From Candidatus Binatus sp. (GTDB lineage: Bacteria > Desulfobacterota > Binatia > Binatales > Binataceae), in assembly GCF_036567905.1 (NCBI RefSeq), contig NZ_DATCTO010000073.1:1-51296 (forward strand): a DNA stretch of 51,296 bases, given 5' to 3'. Of the stretch, positions 1-8,320 are shown piece after piece; the first letter of the stretch is position 1; every line of letters begins with the position of its first letter. The notes under the pieces are model-generated. The model was not told the DNA's origin. It made no database searches and was given only the letters and a program-made list of their open reading frames with translations. The translations under genes were made by a program, and so were the position numbers.

Positions 1-2
1 GC

Positions 3-116
3 CCCAACACCTTCGCGCAGTTGAGCGCGCACGCGCGTCGCGCGCTCAAGCGGATGCGCCGCAGACCCTCCCTGGTCATGGCCTTCTGGCAGCAGGCCGA
101 CCTCTTCCCCTTGTAA
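3..116 (+). pseudogene. IS630-type transposase, C-terminal tail (cut by window edge)
   Basis: An open frame enters from the left edge and ends with TAA at 114-116. It encodes PNTFAQLSAHARRALKRM followed by RRRPSLVMAFWQQADLF. The pattern of a basic helix, RRPSLV and a final AFWxQAxLF resembles the C-terminus of IS630-family DDE transposases. Only about 37 residues are visible, so whether the whole gene is intact cannot be judged. The next frame (117-305) starts right after its stop, as expected if the IS end lies at this junction. Confidence 0.5.
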
Positions 117-305
117 GTATATTATGCGAAGCTCAATAATAGGAAATACGACCTGGATTTGCTCGCGACGTGGCTGCTCGAAGACGGCTGGTCCGTAGAG
201 AAAACCAACAAGCTCGTTTCCCAGTGCGAGTTCGCAAGAGACCTTCTGCGCGTATACGATCAGAAATTTTCCTCGATCGAAGACGGCGAACGAGCCACCA
301 GCTAG
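117..305 (+). pseudogene. 5'-truncated hypothetical gene remnant
   Basis: The frame following the transposase stop stays open for 63 codons and ends with TAG. It reads like real protein (KYDLDLLATWLLEDGW, then VEKTNKLVSQCEFARDLL), with amphipathic helices and no low-complexity bias, but has no convincing start codon or ribosome binding site. The likeliest reading is the 3' end of a gene whose 5' part was lost at the adjacent IS insertion. It lies 46 nt before the methyltransferase gene on the same strand, so it may belong to the same phage-like island. No family recognised. Confidence 0.3.
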
Positions 306-351
306 CAGGCCGAATAGAGCGGGTTGCAGGCCGTGAAGAGGAGAAGAAGCA

Positions 352-1719
352 GTGGAACACCCGTCGACTATTGACGCTACCGGTAAGACAAGTTCTGCAA
401 CCGGTCACCCCGAACAGGTCAAAATCCAAGACCGGATTCGGGAACTGCGCAGGATCAGAGCCCGCGACTTGCTGCCTAACCCGAAAAACTGGCGGCGGCA
501 TCCTAAGGCGCAGAGCGATGCGCTGCGCGCGCTGTTGGCGGAGATTGGGTACGCGGATGCGCTCTTGGCCAGGGAATTGCCCGACGGCCGGCTGATGCTT
601 GTCGACGGGCACCTACGCGCAGAGACCACGCCCGACGCCGTCGTGCCGGTGTTGATTCTTGATGTTAGTGACGCGGAGGCCGACAAAATCCTGATGACGC
701 TTGACCCTCTCGCGACGCTGGCCGAACCGGACACTGAACGGATCAAAGCTCTTCTCCAGAACGTGCGGACGGACAGCCCGGCAGTGGAAGAGCTGCTAAG
801 GCGCACAGCGGGTGACCAGGTGTGGCGGCTCATCCATCCGGAGGATTTCATCGAGCCTCCCGCGCAGATCGACAAGGCCGCCGAGTTGCAGAAGAAATGG
901 GGCACCACAACCGGCCAACTGTGGCGGATGGGTGACCACCGGCTGCTGTGCGGCGACTCAACCAAGGCCGAGGACGTTGTCAGGTTGATGGCTGGTGAGC
1001 GGGCCGTTCTTTTCGCGACCGATCCGCCTTACGCGGTGGGTTACACGGGTTGTGCCCATCCTCAAAGCTGGAGCAACAAGGGCGCCGCAAACAGAAACAA
1101 AAATTGGACCGGGCAGTACGTCGAGGCGCCAAGCGCCGACGTAAAGGACAGCGAGGAGTCGGGCATCGAGCTCTATCGTGGCTTCGTAAGAGTGGCGATC
1201 GAACACGCGATCACGCGCAATGCCGCATGGTATTGCTGGCATGCGAGCAGGCGCCATTCGATGGTGGAGCGAGTTTGGGCCGAGTTCGGCGCCTTTGTGC
1301 ATCAGCAGTTGATTTGGGTTAAGACCCGGGCGGTACTGACATACTCGCTGTATCTGTGGCAGCACGAGCCGTGCCTGTTCGGCTGGATCAGGGGTGAGAA
1401 GCCAAAGACATTCCGAACGGAGGTCGGCGAGCGCGCGGGCGAATTTCCGGCTACGGTCTGGGCGGTTCCGAGTTCCGAAGCCGAAACCGACGCGCATCCG
1501 ACCTGCAAGCCATGCAAGCTCTTCACGCTGCCGATGGAGATGCACACCGAGCCCGGCGAGATTTGTTATGAGCCGTTCTCCGGGAGCGGCTCGCAGTTGG
1601 TGGCGGCGCAGCAAACTGGACGCCGCTGCTACGCGATCGAAAAATCTGCCCCCTTCGTCGCGGTGGCGCTGGAACGGATGGCCGCCTTGGGCCTCAAGCC
1701 GGAGGTGATACGCGAATGA
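352..1719 (+). CDS. ParB-like nuclease domain / DNA methyltransferase fusion
   Basis: A 455-residue protein of a type common in prophages. Residues about 25-95 form a ParB/sulfiredoxin-like domain (ARDLLPNPKNWRRHP, then LMLVDGHLRAE). The rest is a DNA amino-methyltransferase with catalytic motif IV DPPY near residue 224 (ATDPPYAV) and the SAM-binding motif near 407 (EPFSGSGSQLVAA). The catalytic motif comes before the SAM motif, which is the beta-class order, so N6-adenine or N4-cytosine methylation is expected. No restriction endonuclease is adjacent. Its neighbours are terminase genes, so protecting or marking phage DNA is more likely than classical restriction-modification. The ATG at 352 follows GAGGAGAAGAAGCAGTGG, an acceptable Shine-Dalgarno region. 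The stop overlaps the next start (ATGA-type coupling at 1716-1719). Confidence 0.85.
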   Translation: MEHPSTIDATGKTSSATGHPEQVKIQDRIRELRRIRARDLLPNPKNWRRHPKAQSDALRALLAEIGYADALLARELPDGRLMLVDGHLRAETTPDAVVPVLILDVSDAEADKILMTLDPLATLAEPDTERIKALLQNVRTDSPAVEELLRRTAGDQVWRLIHPEDFIEPPAQIDKAAELQKKWGTTTGQLWRMGDHRLLCGDSTKAEDVVRLMAGERAVLFATDPPYAVGYTGCAHPQSWSNKGAANRNKNWTGQYVEAPSADVKDSEESGIELYRGFVRVAIEHAITRNAAWYCWHASRRHSMVERVWAEFGAFVHQQLIWVKTRAVLTYSLYLWQHEPCLFGWIRGEKPKTFRTEVGERAGEFPATVWAVPSSEAETDAHPTCKPCKLFTLPMEMHTEPGEICYEPFSGSGSQLVAAQQTGRRCYAIEKSAPFVAVALERMAALGLKPEVIRE

Positions 1720-2243
1720 TGAAACGCCAGCCGGATGGAACGTTTCGCAACGCCAGGCAGGCGAGTGCCCTCTCCCCCGTGGTGCTCAGGGCGCGCTGGG
1801 TCGAAGCCGAGGTGGGGAGCCTCAAGCGAATCGGGCTCGCTTTCGACGCGATCGCGGAGCAGGTCTCACGAGTGGGGAAACATCTGGCGCAACCGATAAC
1901 TCCGCTCCCGCCGGGAGTGACATTTCCGCCGGACTACACGATCAGCAAGCAGGCTTGCCACAAGTCTTTCCGCAGATTGATCGCGCGCGAGCCAGCGCTT
2001 GCGGCCGATGAGTTTCGCAAGCTCGACTCCGCACGCTGCGAGGACATGTTTTTAAATCTGCAGCCGGGCATCCGCAAGGGCAACCCGCGTTCCGTCGAAG
2101 CGGGAGTGAAAGTGCTCCGCCACACCGCTCAAATCAATGGCTACGCCGCGCCGCAGCGCCACGAGCTGACAGGGAAGGACGGAAAGCCACTGACCCTCGT
2201 GCAGCTGCTGGAAGCAATAGGACCAATCAGCGAGGAGGAGTGA
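1716..2243 (+). CDS. Small-terminase-like phage protein
   Basis: A 175-residue protein translationally coupled to the methyltransferase upstream (start overlaps its stop) and ending one base before the large-terminase start. The C-terminal segment GYAAPQRHELTGKDGKPL resembles the tail of many phage small terminase or DNA-packaging accessory proteins, which carry an [LG]APxRxELTGxDG-type motif. The N-terminal half is helical and could hold the DNA-binding helix-turn-helix. In packaging motors the small subunit recognises viral DNA and hands it to the large ATPase/nuclease. The assignment rests on position and the tail motif, not on a recognised full-length family. Confidence 0.6.
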   Translation: MMKRQPDGTFRNARQASALSPVVLRARWVEAEVGSLKRIGLAFDAIAEQVSRVGKHLAQPITPLPPGVTFPPDYTISKQACHKSFRRLIAREPALAADEFRKLDSARCEDMFLNLQPGIRKGNPRSVEAGVKVLRHTAQINGYAAPQRHELTGKDGKPLTLVQLLEAIGPISEEE

Positions 2244-2244
2244 A

Positions 2245-3858
2245 ATGCCTGACCTTACCGATGAACAGAAGGGATACGCGCGCAGGGTGATTCAGGACCC
2301 GGTTCTGTTTGCCAGCCACGTTCTGGGAATGGATCTCTGGGCGCGTGAGGTCGAGCTCCTGCGGACCATCAAGTCGCACCGGCGCACCGCGATCAAGGCC
2401 TGCCATGGAGTGGGTAAGACATTCACGCTCGCTGTATCGGCTCTGTGGTGGCTGGCGCGGTACCCCGAAGGCGTCGTGCTAACGACCTCGTCCACGCAGC
2501 GGCAGGTACGGACGCAGCTTTGGTTTGAAATCCATCGGCTGGTCGATCGCGCGAGGGTACCGTTTCCGAAGCTCAAGACCAGCGAGCTCAAGTTCCGCGA
2601 CGATAACAATTATGCGCTGGGATTTTCGACCAATCAGGCCGAAAACTTTCAGGGATATCACGGCAAGCAGCTTCTGATCATCGCGGACGAAGCGCCGGGG
2701 ATCGAGCCGGGAATTTTCGACGCGATGGCGGGAACCATGGCGGGCGGCAGGGTTCATACGGTCATGGCCGGCAACCCGACCATTCCGTCCGGTCCGTTCT
2801 TCGATGCATTCACCAGGGAACGAGGGCTGTGGAAGTGTCTTTCCATCGATGCGTTCGATTCGCCCAATCTGAAGGGGCTCAACCTCGAGCAACTCCTCGC
2901 CATGGATCCGGCCGAGGGCGGTCCGCTGGACGACAACCCGTTTCCGCAGCTGGTGACCAGGCGCTGGGTGTTCGAGCAGTACCTCGCCTGGTGGCACGGC
3001 AATGAGAGCAGCTCGCCGAACTGGCTGTCCCGGGTGCTCGCGCGCTTTCCGGATCAGGCGCAGGATGCCCTCTTCAAGATGATATGGCTCGAGAGGGCCC
3101 GGCAGAGGTCATTGCAGAATCCGATCACCGACGCCGGGTCGGGCCCGCTGGTTGCCGGCGTCGATGTCGGAGGAGGAGAGGCGGAGACGGTTGTTTACGT
3201 ATGCGAGTTCAAAAGCGACCGCCCGAAAATCATCCGGATGGGAGCCTGGCGAGGTGAGGACACGCGCGGGCAGGTGGTCAGCTTGCTTAACGAATTCCGG
3301 ATCCGTCTTTCCCTCGTGAGGGTTGATGCGGTCGGCATCGGCCACAATTTCGGGCTGCATCTGCGCGATCACCGCTTCCCGGTCGAGATGGTCAACGTCG
3401 GCATGCCGTGTGAGAGCAGGCCGCAGATGGGAGAAAACGATCCGGCGCGGCGTTTCGTGAATCTAAAGGCGTGTTTTTATCAGACTCTGGCCGACGCATT
3501 TGAACGCGACCAGGTCGACGGGCTGACCGACGAGAAGACGATCGCGCAGCTCTCCAGCATCTTGTATGAGCTCGACTCGCAGGGGCGGATGAAAATCGAG
3601 TCGAAGGAAAAAGCCCGCGCGCGAGGGGTTCCCTCGCCCGATCGCGCCGAAGCGCTGATGCTTGCGCTGTGCAAGCCGCCGCAAAAGTACGAGTACACCA
3701 AGGCACTTCCCCAGCAGCGCGCGGCGCACGATTCAGACGGTGGTCCGGAACTTGATGACTTTTTGAGCGATTTCGGATCTCGGCGAAGGACCCAGTGGGA
3801 CCCCATCGCGGCCGGGAGTCTCGCGCGATACTTCCGCAGACACCGCGGCACTTGGTAG
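2245..3858 (+). CDS. Phage terminase large subunit (ATPase/nuclease)
   Basis: A 537-residue protein with a complete packaging-motor architecture. The ATPase domain has Walker A KACHGVGKTF near residues 51-60 and Walker B LLIIADEAPG near 143, including the catalytic Glu. The RNase H-fold nuclease starts near 306 (GVDVGGGEAE), with further acidic residues in VDAVGIG and PDRAEALMLA near 465. Both halves look intact with no internal stop. Start: GAGGAGTGAA precedes the ATG. It lies directly after the small-terminase-like gene, as in phage packaging operons. No portal, protease or capsid gene follows, so this is an orphan packaging module, prophage remnant or satellite-type element. Confidence 0.9.
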   Translation: MPDLTDEQKGYARRVIQDPVLFASHVLGMDLWAREVELLRTIKSHRRTAIKACHGVGKTFTLAVSALWWLARYPEGVVLTTSSTQRQVRTQLWFEIHRLVDRARVPFPKLKTSELKFRDDNNYALGFSTNQAENFQGYHGKQLLIIADEAPGIEPGIFDAMAGTMAGGRVHTVMAGNPTIPSGPFFDAFTRERGLWKCLSIDAFDSPNLKGLNLEQLLAMDPAEGGPLDDNPFPQLVTRRWVFEQYLAWWHGNESSSPNWLSRVLARFPDQAQDALFKMIWLERARQRSLQNPITDAGSGPLVAGVDVGGGEAETVVYVCEFKSDRPKIIRMGAWRGEDTRGQVVSLLNEFRIRLSLVRVDAVGIGHNFGLHLRDHRFPVEMVNVGMPCESRPQMGENDPARRFVNLKACFYQTLADAFERDQVDGLTDEKTIAQLSSILYELDSQGRMKIESKEKARARGVPSPDRAEALMLALCKPPQKYEYTKALPQQRAAHDSDGGPELDDFLSDFGSRRRTQWDPIAAGSLARYFRRHRGTW

Positions 3859-3928
3859 AGGCGCGACCTGGTTGCAAGACTTCCCGCGACAGAAATTTGC
3901 GCTGACCTATCCGAGCAGGGAGGATCGC

Positions 3929-4486
3929 ATGAAATGGTTTACCGATCTGGCTGTCCTCGGCAAGTCCGACGCACTCGGCAAGTTGATTCCAGCCATTGAA
4001 TCGCGCCTGCCGCCGGATGCGCACCGAGACTTTGAAGCCGAAATCCGATTTGCTGCCCGCCATCCGGGTACTCGGCGCTATTTCATCCAATCGCCACGAC
4101 CTTCCGATGAAATCGTGTTCGCGCTGGAGCAGTATCCGGAGGTTATCTGCTTCGACGATGTTTTCATCTATCCCGGCAAATGCTTGACAGCTCCCGAGTA
4201 CAGCGCGCTGCTGGAGGATTTCTTCTGGAGGATCGTCAAACCGGCCGCTGACGAATTGCGATTGAAATACTTTTCGAGCGGGTTTGAGGACAGATGCCCG
4301 GAATGGGCCAAGCGCCGCCGGCGCTCCGCAATGGAAATCGCGCTTGGATTCACGGTCGTATGGCGGCTTCGCACGGAAGGCTACATCAGTCATTTCCCCG
4401 TGCGTAAAGAAACCGCTGGAGGGTCAATCGATCTCAACTCGATACTGCATCAATTGCTCAGGATGTCGCCGTCGAGCCAAAATTGA
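3929..4486 (+). CDS. Hypothetical protein of the terminase island
   Basis: A 185-residue protein not matched to a known family. The ATG at 3929 is preceded by AGGGAGG at 3917-3923, a strong ribosome binding site, so it is preferred over the in-frame TTG at 3872. Visible features are an acidic and aromatic central region (DEIVFALEQYPEVICFDDVF) and a basic patch CPEWAKRRRRSAMEIA near residue 130. There is no signal peptide or membrane segment. It starts 70 nt after the large terminase on the same strand and may share its transcript. Function unknown. Confidence 0.7.
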   Translation: MKWFTDLAVLGKSDALGKLIPAIESRLPPDAHRDFEAEIRFAARHPGTRRYFIQSPRPSDEIVFALEQYPEVICFDDVFIYPGKCLTAPEYSALLEDFFWRIVKPAADELRLKYFSSGFEDRCPEWAKRRRRSAMEIALGFTVVWRLRTEGYISHFPVRKETAGGSIDLNSILHQLLRMSPSSQN

Positions 4487-4683
4487 CCGGAATCCACTTT
4501 CATGATCGGTAGGAATCTAGCGAGGCCCAAGATGCGCAGTGAGCTTTTATGTCAAACGAAGGCATCACAACTTCGCGGCTCGAGCAGACGGAGGAATTGC
4601 CGGAGGATGGTCAAAAATGGCGCCAAGGCAAGACATCCCGTCGGCGAGAGGATACTAAGATGATTGAGAACGCGATGATCGGT

Positions 4684-4715
4684 TTGCGTTACGAATATAG
4701 TTACGCGTAACGCAA
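4684..4715. promoter_or_regulatory. Nested inverted repeats upstream of the zinc-finger/J-domain gene
   Basis: TTGCGTTAC at 4684-4692 is the exact reverse complement of GTAACGCAA at 4707-4715. Nested within is a perfect 12-bp palindrome, GTTACGCGTAAC, at 4700-4711. The structure ends 12 nt before the ATG at 4728, which has no visible Shine-Dalgarno sequence. The position fits an operator for a dimeric regulator such as the nearby XRE protein, or a leader structure; which one is inference. Confidence 0.45.
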
Positions 4716-4727
4716 TTCGTCACAAAA

Positions 4728-5228
4728 ATGGCAACCCCAACCCGTAAATGTAAACACTGTGGACAGCGCTTCGACGACAACCGGCGTGGCCGGCCGCAGT
4801 TGTATTGCAAGCCGTCGCATCGGGTGCGCGCCCGGGAGAAACGACGGGAGGCTGAAAGCAAGCTACCCTCGGAAAAAGAAAGCCGGCTGTTGACAGAATG
4901 CCTGACGAGGTTGGCACGGCAGCGTCGGAGATACCGGATGGTGCCGGACAATTGGAAAAGGGGGTGGCTCCCTCCACCTTACGAGCGCGCCCGAGCAAAG
5001 GTTCGGGACGCGTTGGAGAAACTGGCGCCCGAGGTCTTCGGGCAGCCCTCGGCGCCCGCTGAAATTGAACTGCGTGAATTCAACAAGACCTACCGCCGAC
5101 TCGCGGCGGAGCATCACCCAGACCATGGGGGAGCAAGCCAAGTCATGCAGGCCCTCAACCAACTGCGGCAGGCCCTGCAGACCGACATAGAGCTAGGACA
5201 CCCGCGGGCCGCCGCATCCGCGCGCTGA
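4728..5228 (+). CDS. Zinc-finger and C-terminal J-domain protein
   Basis: A 166-residue protein with two recognisable ends. Residues 8-29 hold a short zinc-binding knuckle, CKHCGQRF, then RPQLYCKPSHR (CxxC plus C and a possible His), similar to small phage-associated zinc fingers with the YCSPxCR pattern. The C-terminus (about 113-152) is a J domain: FNKTYRRLAAEHHPDHGG contains the invariant HPD tripeptide that stimulates Hsp70 ATPase. The middle is basic and helical. J domains normally recruit DnaK, so this may tether the host chaperone to a nucleic acid or phage complex (inference). No Shine-Dalgarno precedes the ATG; inverted repeats lie just upstream. The gene ends 7 bp before a MITE-like element. 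Confidence 0.7.
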   Translation: MATPTRKCKHCGQRFDDNRRGRPQLYCKPSHRVRAREKRREAESKLPSEKESRLLTECLTRLARQRRRYRMVPDNWKRGWLPPPYERARAKVRDALEKLAPEVFGQPSAPAEIELREFNKTYRRLAAEHHPDHGGASQVMQALNQLRQALQTDIELGHPRAAASAR

Positions 5229-5235
5229 TTAGAGT

Positions 5236-5473
5236 TGTCGCTACCGAAAACCTGATCCGGGGTGACGGGCTGGTCGGGCTGTGATAGCGGAACGACCGAT
5301 GGTCGAGTTTCTGACCAAGCTCCTGTTCGTCGCGCGATCCCGGCTGAAATCGATGCCCCGGAGATAGTCTGTTAAACGATCGAATGAACGATCGTGAGCA
5401 TGCCGGGAGCACTACGGCATCTCATGCTAAAACTCTAGCCTTTTCAGCGCATTCGGAGTTTTCAGTAGCCACA
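5236..5473. mobile_element. 238-bp MITE-like element derived from an integrase-type IS
   Basis: The left end reads TGTCGCTACCGAAAACCTGA and the right end, in reverse complement, TGTGGCTACTGAAAACTCCG, a pair of imperfect terminal inverted repeats. The right half matches the left end of the IS remnant at 38222-38654, including CTACGGC and CTAAAACTCTAG. On the minus strand a start region for that transposase survives as MLTIVHSIV followed by a stop. No transposase remains. It is therefore an internally deleted, non-autonomous derivative of the IS family that recurs at 6.1, 9.4, 10.8 and 38.6 kb. Confidence 0.65.
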
Positions 5474-5572
5474 GTGCCGAGAAAGTTGCGAGCCAAGCAA
5501 GAACGACGAGTCCTGTTATCGTTAGCTGATTTCTATTGATTCGTATTTAGTTTTATAATAATTACGCATACC

Positions 5573-6076
5573 GTGTTTAAGGTAGAGAATTCCGCTCGAA
5601 CCTCTGCGACGCGCGCCGCGAAACGCAAATCCGATCGGCCAATAGCGCGTGCGAAGAAACCTAATTTCGGTGAGGTGATAGGCCGCAGGCGAAGAGAGCT
5701 GAATCTCACCCAGGACGCTGTCGCGACGCGAATCAAGACTTCGACCCCATATGTGGGGCACTTGGAATCGAGCAGGCGGCACCCGTCCGACAAGATTGTC
5801 ACGAGGCTAGCGGAAGTGCTCGGCCTCGACAGCCGCAAACTGTTCTTTCTCGCCAACCCGGAGACGGAGGCTTTAATCTCTGCTCAACCGGAGCGGGCAG
5901 AAGGTTCGGTTTCGGCCTGGGACCAGTTCCGAAAGAACGAACAACTTCAACGCATCCACAACGTCTCGAACGGCGAGCTGGAGCTGTTGTCGCAAGTGAC
6001 ACGTCTCGGGGAAATTCATTCGCCTCGCGATCTGATCTATATTCTGAACGCGGTTCGTCACGCACTCGGAAGATAG
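5573..6076 (+). CDS. XRE-family transcriptional regulator
   Basis: A 167-residue protein with an N-terminal basic stretch, then a Cro/C1-type helix-turn-helix at about residues 32-87: GEVIGRRRRELNLTQDAVA, TSTPYVGHLESSRRHPS and KIVTRLAEVLGLDSRKLF. This is the standard XRE pattern, in which the TQDAVA and YVGHLESSRR helices contact DNA. The C-terminal 70 residues are helical and could dimerise. The GTG at 5573 is the annotated start; the spacer is AT-rich and lacks a strong Shine-Dalgarno, so a later start is possible. It sits alone between IS remnants and may be the repressor of the phage-like island. Confidence 0.8.
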   Translation: MFKVENSARTSATRAAKRKSDRPIARAKKPNFGEVIGRRRRELNLTQDAVATRIKTSTPYVGHLESSRRHPSDKIVTRLAEVLGLDSRKLFFLANPETEALISAQPERAEGSVSAWDQFRKNEQLQRIHNVSNGELELLSQVTRLGEIHSPRDLIYILNAVRHALGR

Positions 6077-6125
6077 CTGTCCACGCTCGTGTTTGGTTCC
6101 CAAGCCATAAAGCTCTGAGATCACG

Positions 6126-6202
6126 CTGCACGCCGGCGATACTACCGCGGCCCATCCCAAAACTCGAAGCTTTTCTAGCTTTCAGAGTTTTTAGTAGCCA
6201 CA
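6126..6202 (-). mobile_element. IS left-end remnant (inverted orientation)
   Basis: About 77 bp resemble the left end of the IS remnant at 38.6 kb: GCCGGCGATACTACCGCGGC, then CAAAACTCGAAGCTTTTC, ending in the terminal repeat GTTTTTAGTAGCCACA at 6187-6202. Read on the minus strand it starts TGTGGCTACTAAAAAC. It abuts an IS fragment in the opposite orientation, so the pair is a rearrangement and not one element. Confidence 0.6.
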
Positions 6203-6748
6203 ACTGGATCATGATCGTGATGGACGTATTCACCCGCCGTATCGTCGGCTTTGGCGTCGCGCCGGCTGATCTCGACGGTCCGGTCGTCTGCCGCATGTTC
6301 AATCGCGCGATTGCGAAGCAGACACCGCCGAAATACCTTTCCTCAGATAACGATCCCCTGTTTCGCTTTCATCGGTGGCGTGCGAACCTTCGTATACTTG
6401 AAATTGATGAGATCAAAACCATCCCGTGCACGCCTACGTCCCATCCTTTCGTCGAGCGACTGATCGGGACTGTGCGACGCGAATACCTCGATCGGACCTT
6501 ATTTTGGAACAGAGGAGATCTTGAACGGAAGCTCGACAATTACAAGGCCTATTACAACCAACACCGCTGTCACACCGGGCTGGGCGGAGCTACGCCGGCT
6601 GAAGGGAGTGGCGTACCCGCACAGCCAATCGCCAAACTTGAATCATATACCTGGAGGCTACATTGCAACGGCTTATTTCAGAGCCCAACCGCCGCCTGAA
6701 TTGGAATTCGACACGGACAGGTCCGGCTTTAGGTTTTGACTAGGCACA
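6203..6748 (+). pseudogene. Integrase-core (rve) IS transposase, C-terminal half with right end
   Basis: The frame from 6211 to 6699 encodes the C-terminal 162 residues of a DDE integrase-type transposase: MDVFTRRIVGFGV, PPKYLSSDNDPLF, then SHPFVERLIGTVRREYLD with the catalytic Asp/Glu surroundings and the terminal CNGLFQSPTAA. The N-terminal helix-turn-helix half and first catalytic region are missing. The right terminal repeat GGTTTTGACTAGGCACA follows, ending at 6748. It can no longer transpose itself. Its truncation point coincides with the inverted left end at 6202. Confidence 0.8.
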
Positions 6749-6796
6749 AATACGTGCGGGAACGATTGAGCGCTAGGTCATTTCGTGAAGGCAAGA

Positions 6797-8293
6797 TCAA
6801 TCCGCATCAGTCGCCCGCTGAGACACCGTTAGCGCGGAGTCAGCAGCTATTGCGGCGCGCGCGATTCCGCGCAGCATGCCGGCGAAAACGAGCTGATGCA
6901 GCGGAAAGATCCCGTACCAATACGCGATTCCCGGCAGCCCGACCGGATCGAATATTGCCGTCTGCCTGATTGTTGAACCGTTTTCTTCCGCGACGACCTC
7001 GAAGTCGAGCCATGCGCGGCCCGGCAGACGCATCTCGGCTGCCAGCCGTAGCTGACGCGGGGGATCAAACGTCTCGACACGCCAGCAATCCACCGCGTCT
7101 CCAAGTTCCAGCGACTCAACGTCGCGTCTGCCGCGACGCATCCCGACGCCTCCCACCAGCAGATCGATGAAACCACGCAAATGCCATAGCCATTCGCCGT
7201 AATACCATCCTGTCGCGCCGCCAATGCGTTGTATCGGCGCAAATGCGCGCTCTGGCGATACCTCGACGTGCACCACGCGCGAATCGACGAGACGGTTGCC
7301 GAATCTCACTCCGCCCCAGTCGCGCGGCTCGCCGGCGGCGGACATCGCGTCAGACCATCGCGTGCCGCGGAAATCGAGATCTTCATTGCGCATCGCGAGC
7401 GCGATCGCTTCGCGCATTCCCCGCGGCCGGATTGAAAATACTTTGAGCGCGGTATCATCGCGGACTACCGTCGGATGGATCATGCTGTCGATAAGTTTGC
7501 GGCCAACGCGCGCATACAGGGGCGTCACCAGGCCGAGCCACAGGCTCGAGAGCCGCGGAGTAAGAACGTGCACGGGAATCATCAGGCGATGCAGCCCGCG
7601 CTGAAGCGAGTACTCGCGCAGGATGTCGCCGTAGGACACGATGTCGGCGCCACCGATTTCGTAGATTGGACTGCCCTCGACCTCGAGGTTCAGCGCCGCA
7701 AGCAGGTAATCGATCATATCGCTGATAGCGATTGGCTGCGCCTTCACCGCGACCCATTTCGGCGTGATCATCACCGGCAGACGTTCCGCCAAAGCGCGCA
7801 CCATCTCGAACGAGAGGCTGCCGGACCCAATGATAATCGAAGCACGGAATTCGATTACCTGAACGCCTGACTCACGGAACACTTCTCCGACCTCATGGCG
7901 GCTTCGCAGATGCGTCGAGAGTTCGCCGCTACTCTCACCGAGACCGCCCAAGTAGATGATGCGTCGCACGCCTGCTGAACGTGCCGCGGCGGCGAAGTTG
8001 CGAGCGCCCTCGCGGTCTTTCACTTCGAATGAACCCGCCGACCCCATCGAATGAACCAGGTAGTATGCGGTCGAAACGTCACGGAGAGCCGGCTCAAGAC
8101 TTGCGGGATCGAGTACGTCGCCGCGAACGAGCTCAGTTTTAGCGGCCACGCGCGAGCGCAGGTAATCGGGCCGGCGCGCCAGGCATCTCAACGAAACTCC
8201 AGCATTCTCGAGCGCTTTCAGCAGCCGCCCGCCGACGTATCCGGATGCGCCAGTGAGCAGCACAACTGGCCCGTCTGATACTGAATCTGTCAT
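6797..8293 (-). CDS. NAD(P)-binding SDR oxidoreductase with C-terminal DUF2867 domain
   Basis: A 498-residue cytosolic protein. The N-terminal half is an extended/atypical Rossmann domain: VVLLTGASGYVGGRLLKAL at residues 10-28 carries the GxxGxxG nucleotide loop, followed by LVRGDVLDP and a YYLVHSM segment of the NmrA/YbjT-like group. From about residue 340 the sequence matches the DUF2867 region (GGATGWYYGEWLWHLRG, ending FPLHQLVFAGMLRGI). This two-domain arrangement is common in actinobacteria and soil proteobacteria, where it is annotated as a putative NAD-dependent epimerase/dehydratase; the substrate is unknown. It is a single gene with a weak Shine-Dalgarno, intact and between IS-derived segments. 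Confidence 0.85.
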   Translation of the reverse strand: MTDSVSDGPVVLLTGASGYVGGRLLKALENAGVSLRCLARRPDYLRSRVAAKTELVRGDVLDPASLEPALRDVSTAYYLVHSMGSAGSFEVKDREGARNFAAAARSAGVRRIIYLGGLGESSGELSTHLRSRHEVGEVFRESGVQVIEFRASIIIGSGSLSFEMVRALAERLPVMITPKWVAVKAQPIAISDMIDYLLAALNLEVEGSPIYEIGGADIVSYGDILREYSLQRGLHRLMIPVHVLTPRLSSLWLGLVTPLYARVGRKLIDSMIHPTVVRDDTALKVFSIRPRGMREAIALAMRNEDLDFRGTRWSDAMSAAGEPRDWGGVRFGNRLVDSRVVHVEVSPERAFAPIQRIGGATGWYYGEWLWHLRGFIDLLVGGVGMRRGRRDVESLELGDAVDCWRVETFDPPRQLRLAAEMRLPGRAWLDFEVVAEENGSTIRQTAIFDPVGLPGIAYWYGIFPLHQLVFAGMLRGIARAAIAADSALTVSQRATDAD

Positions 8294-8320
8294 TGAAGTT
8301 TGCCGCGAGCGACTGCCGCA

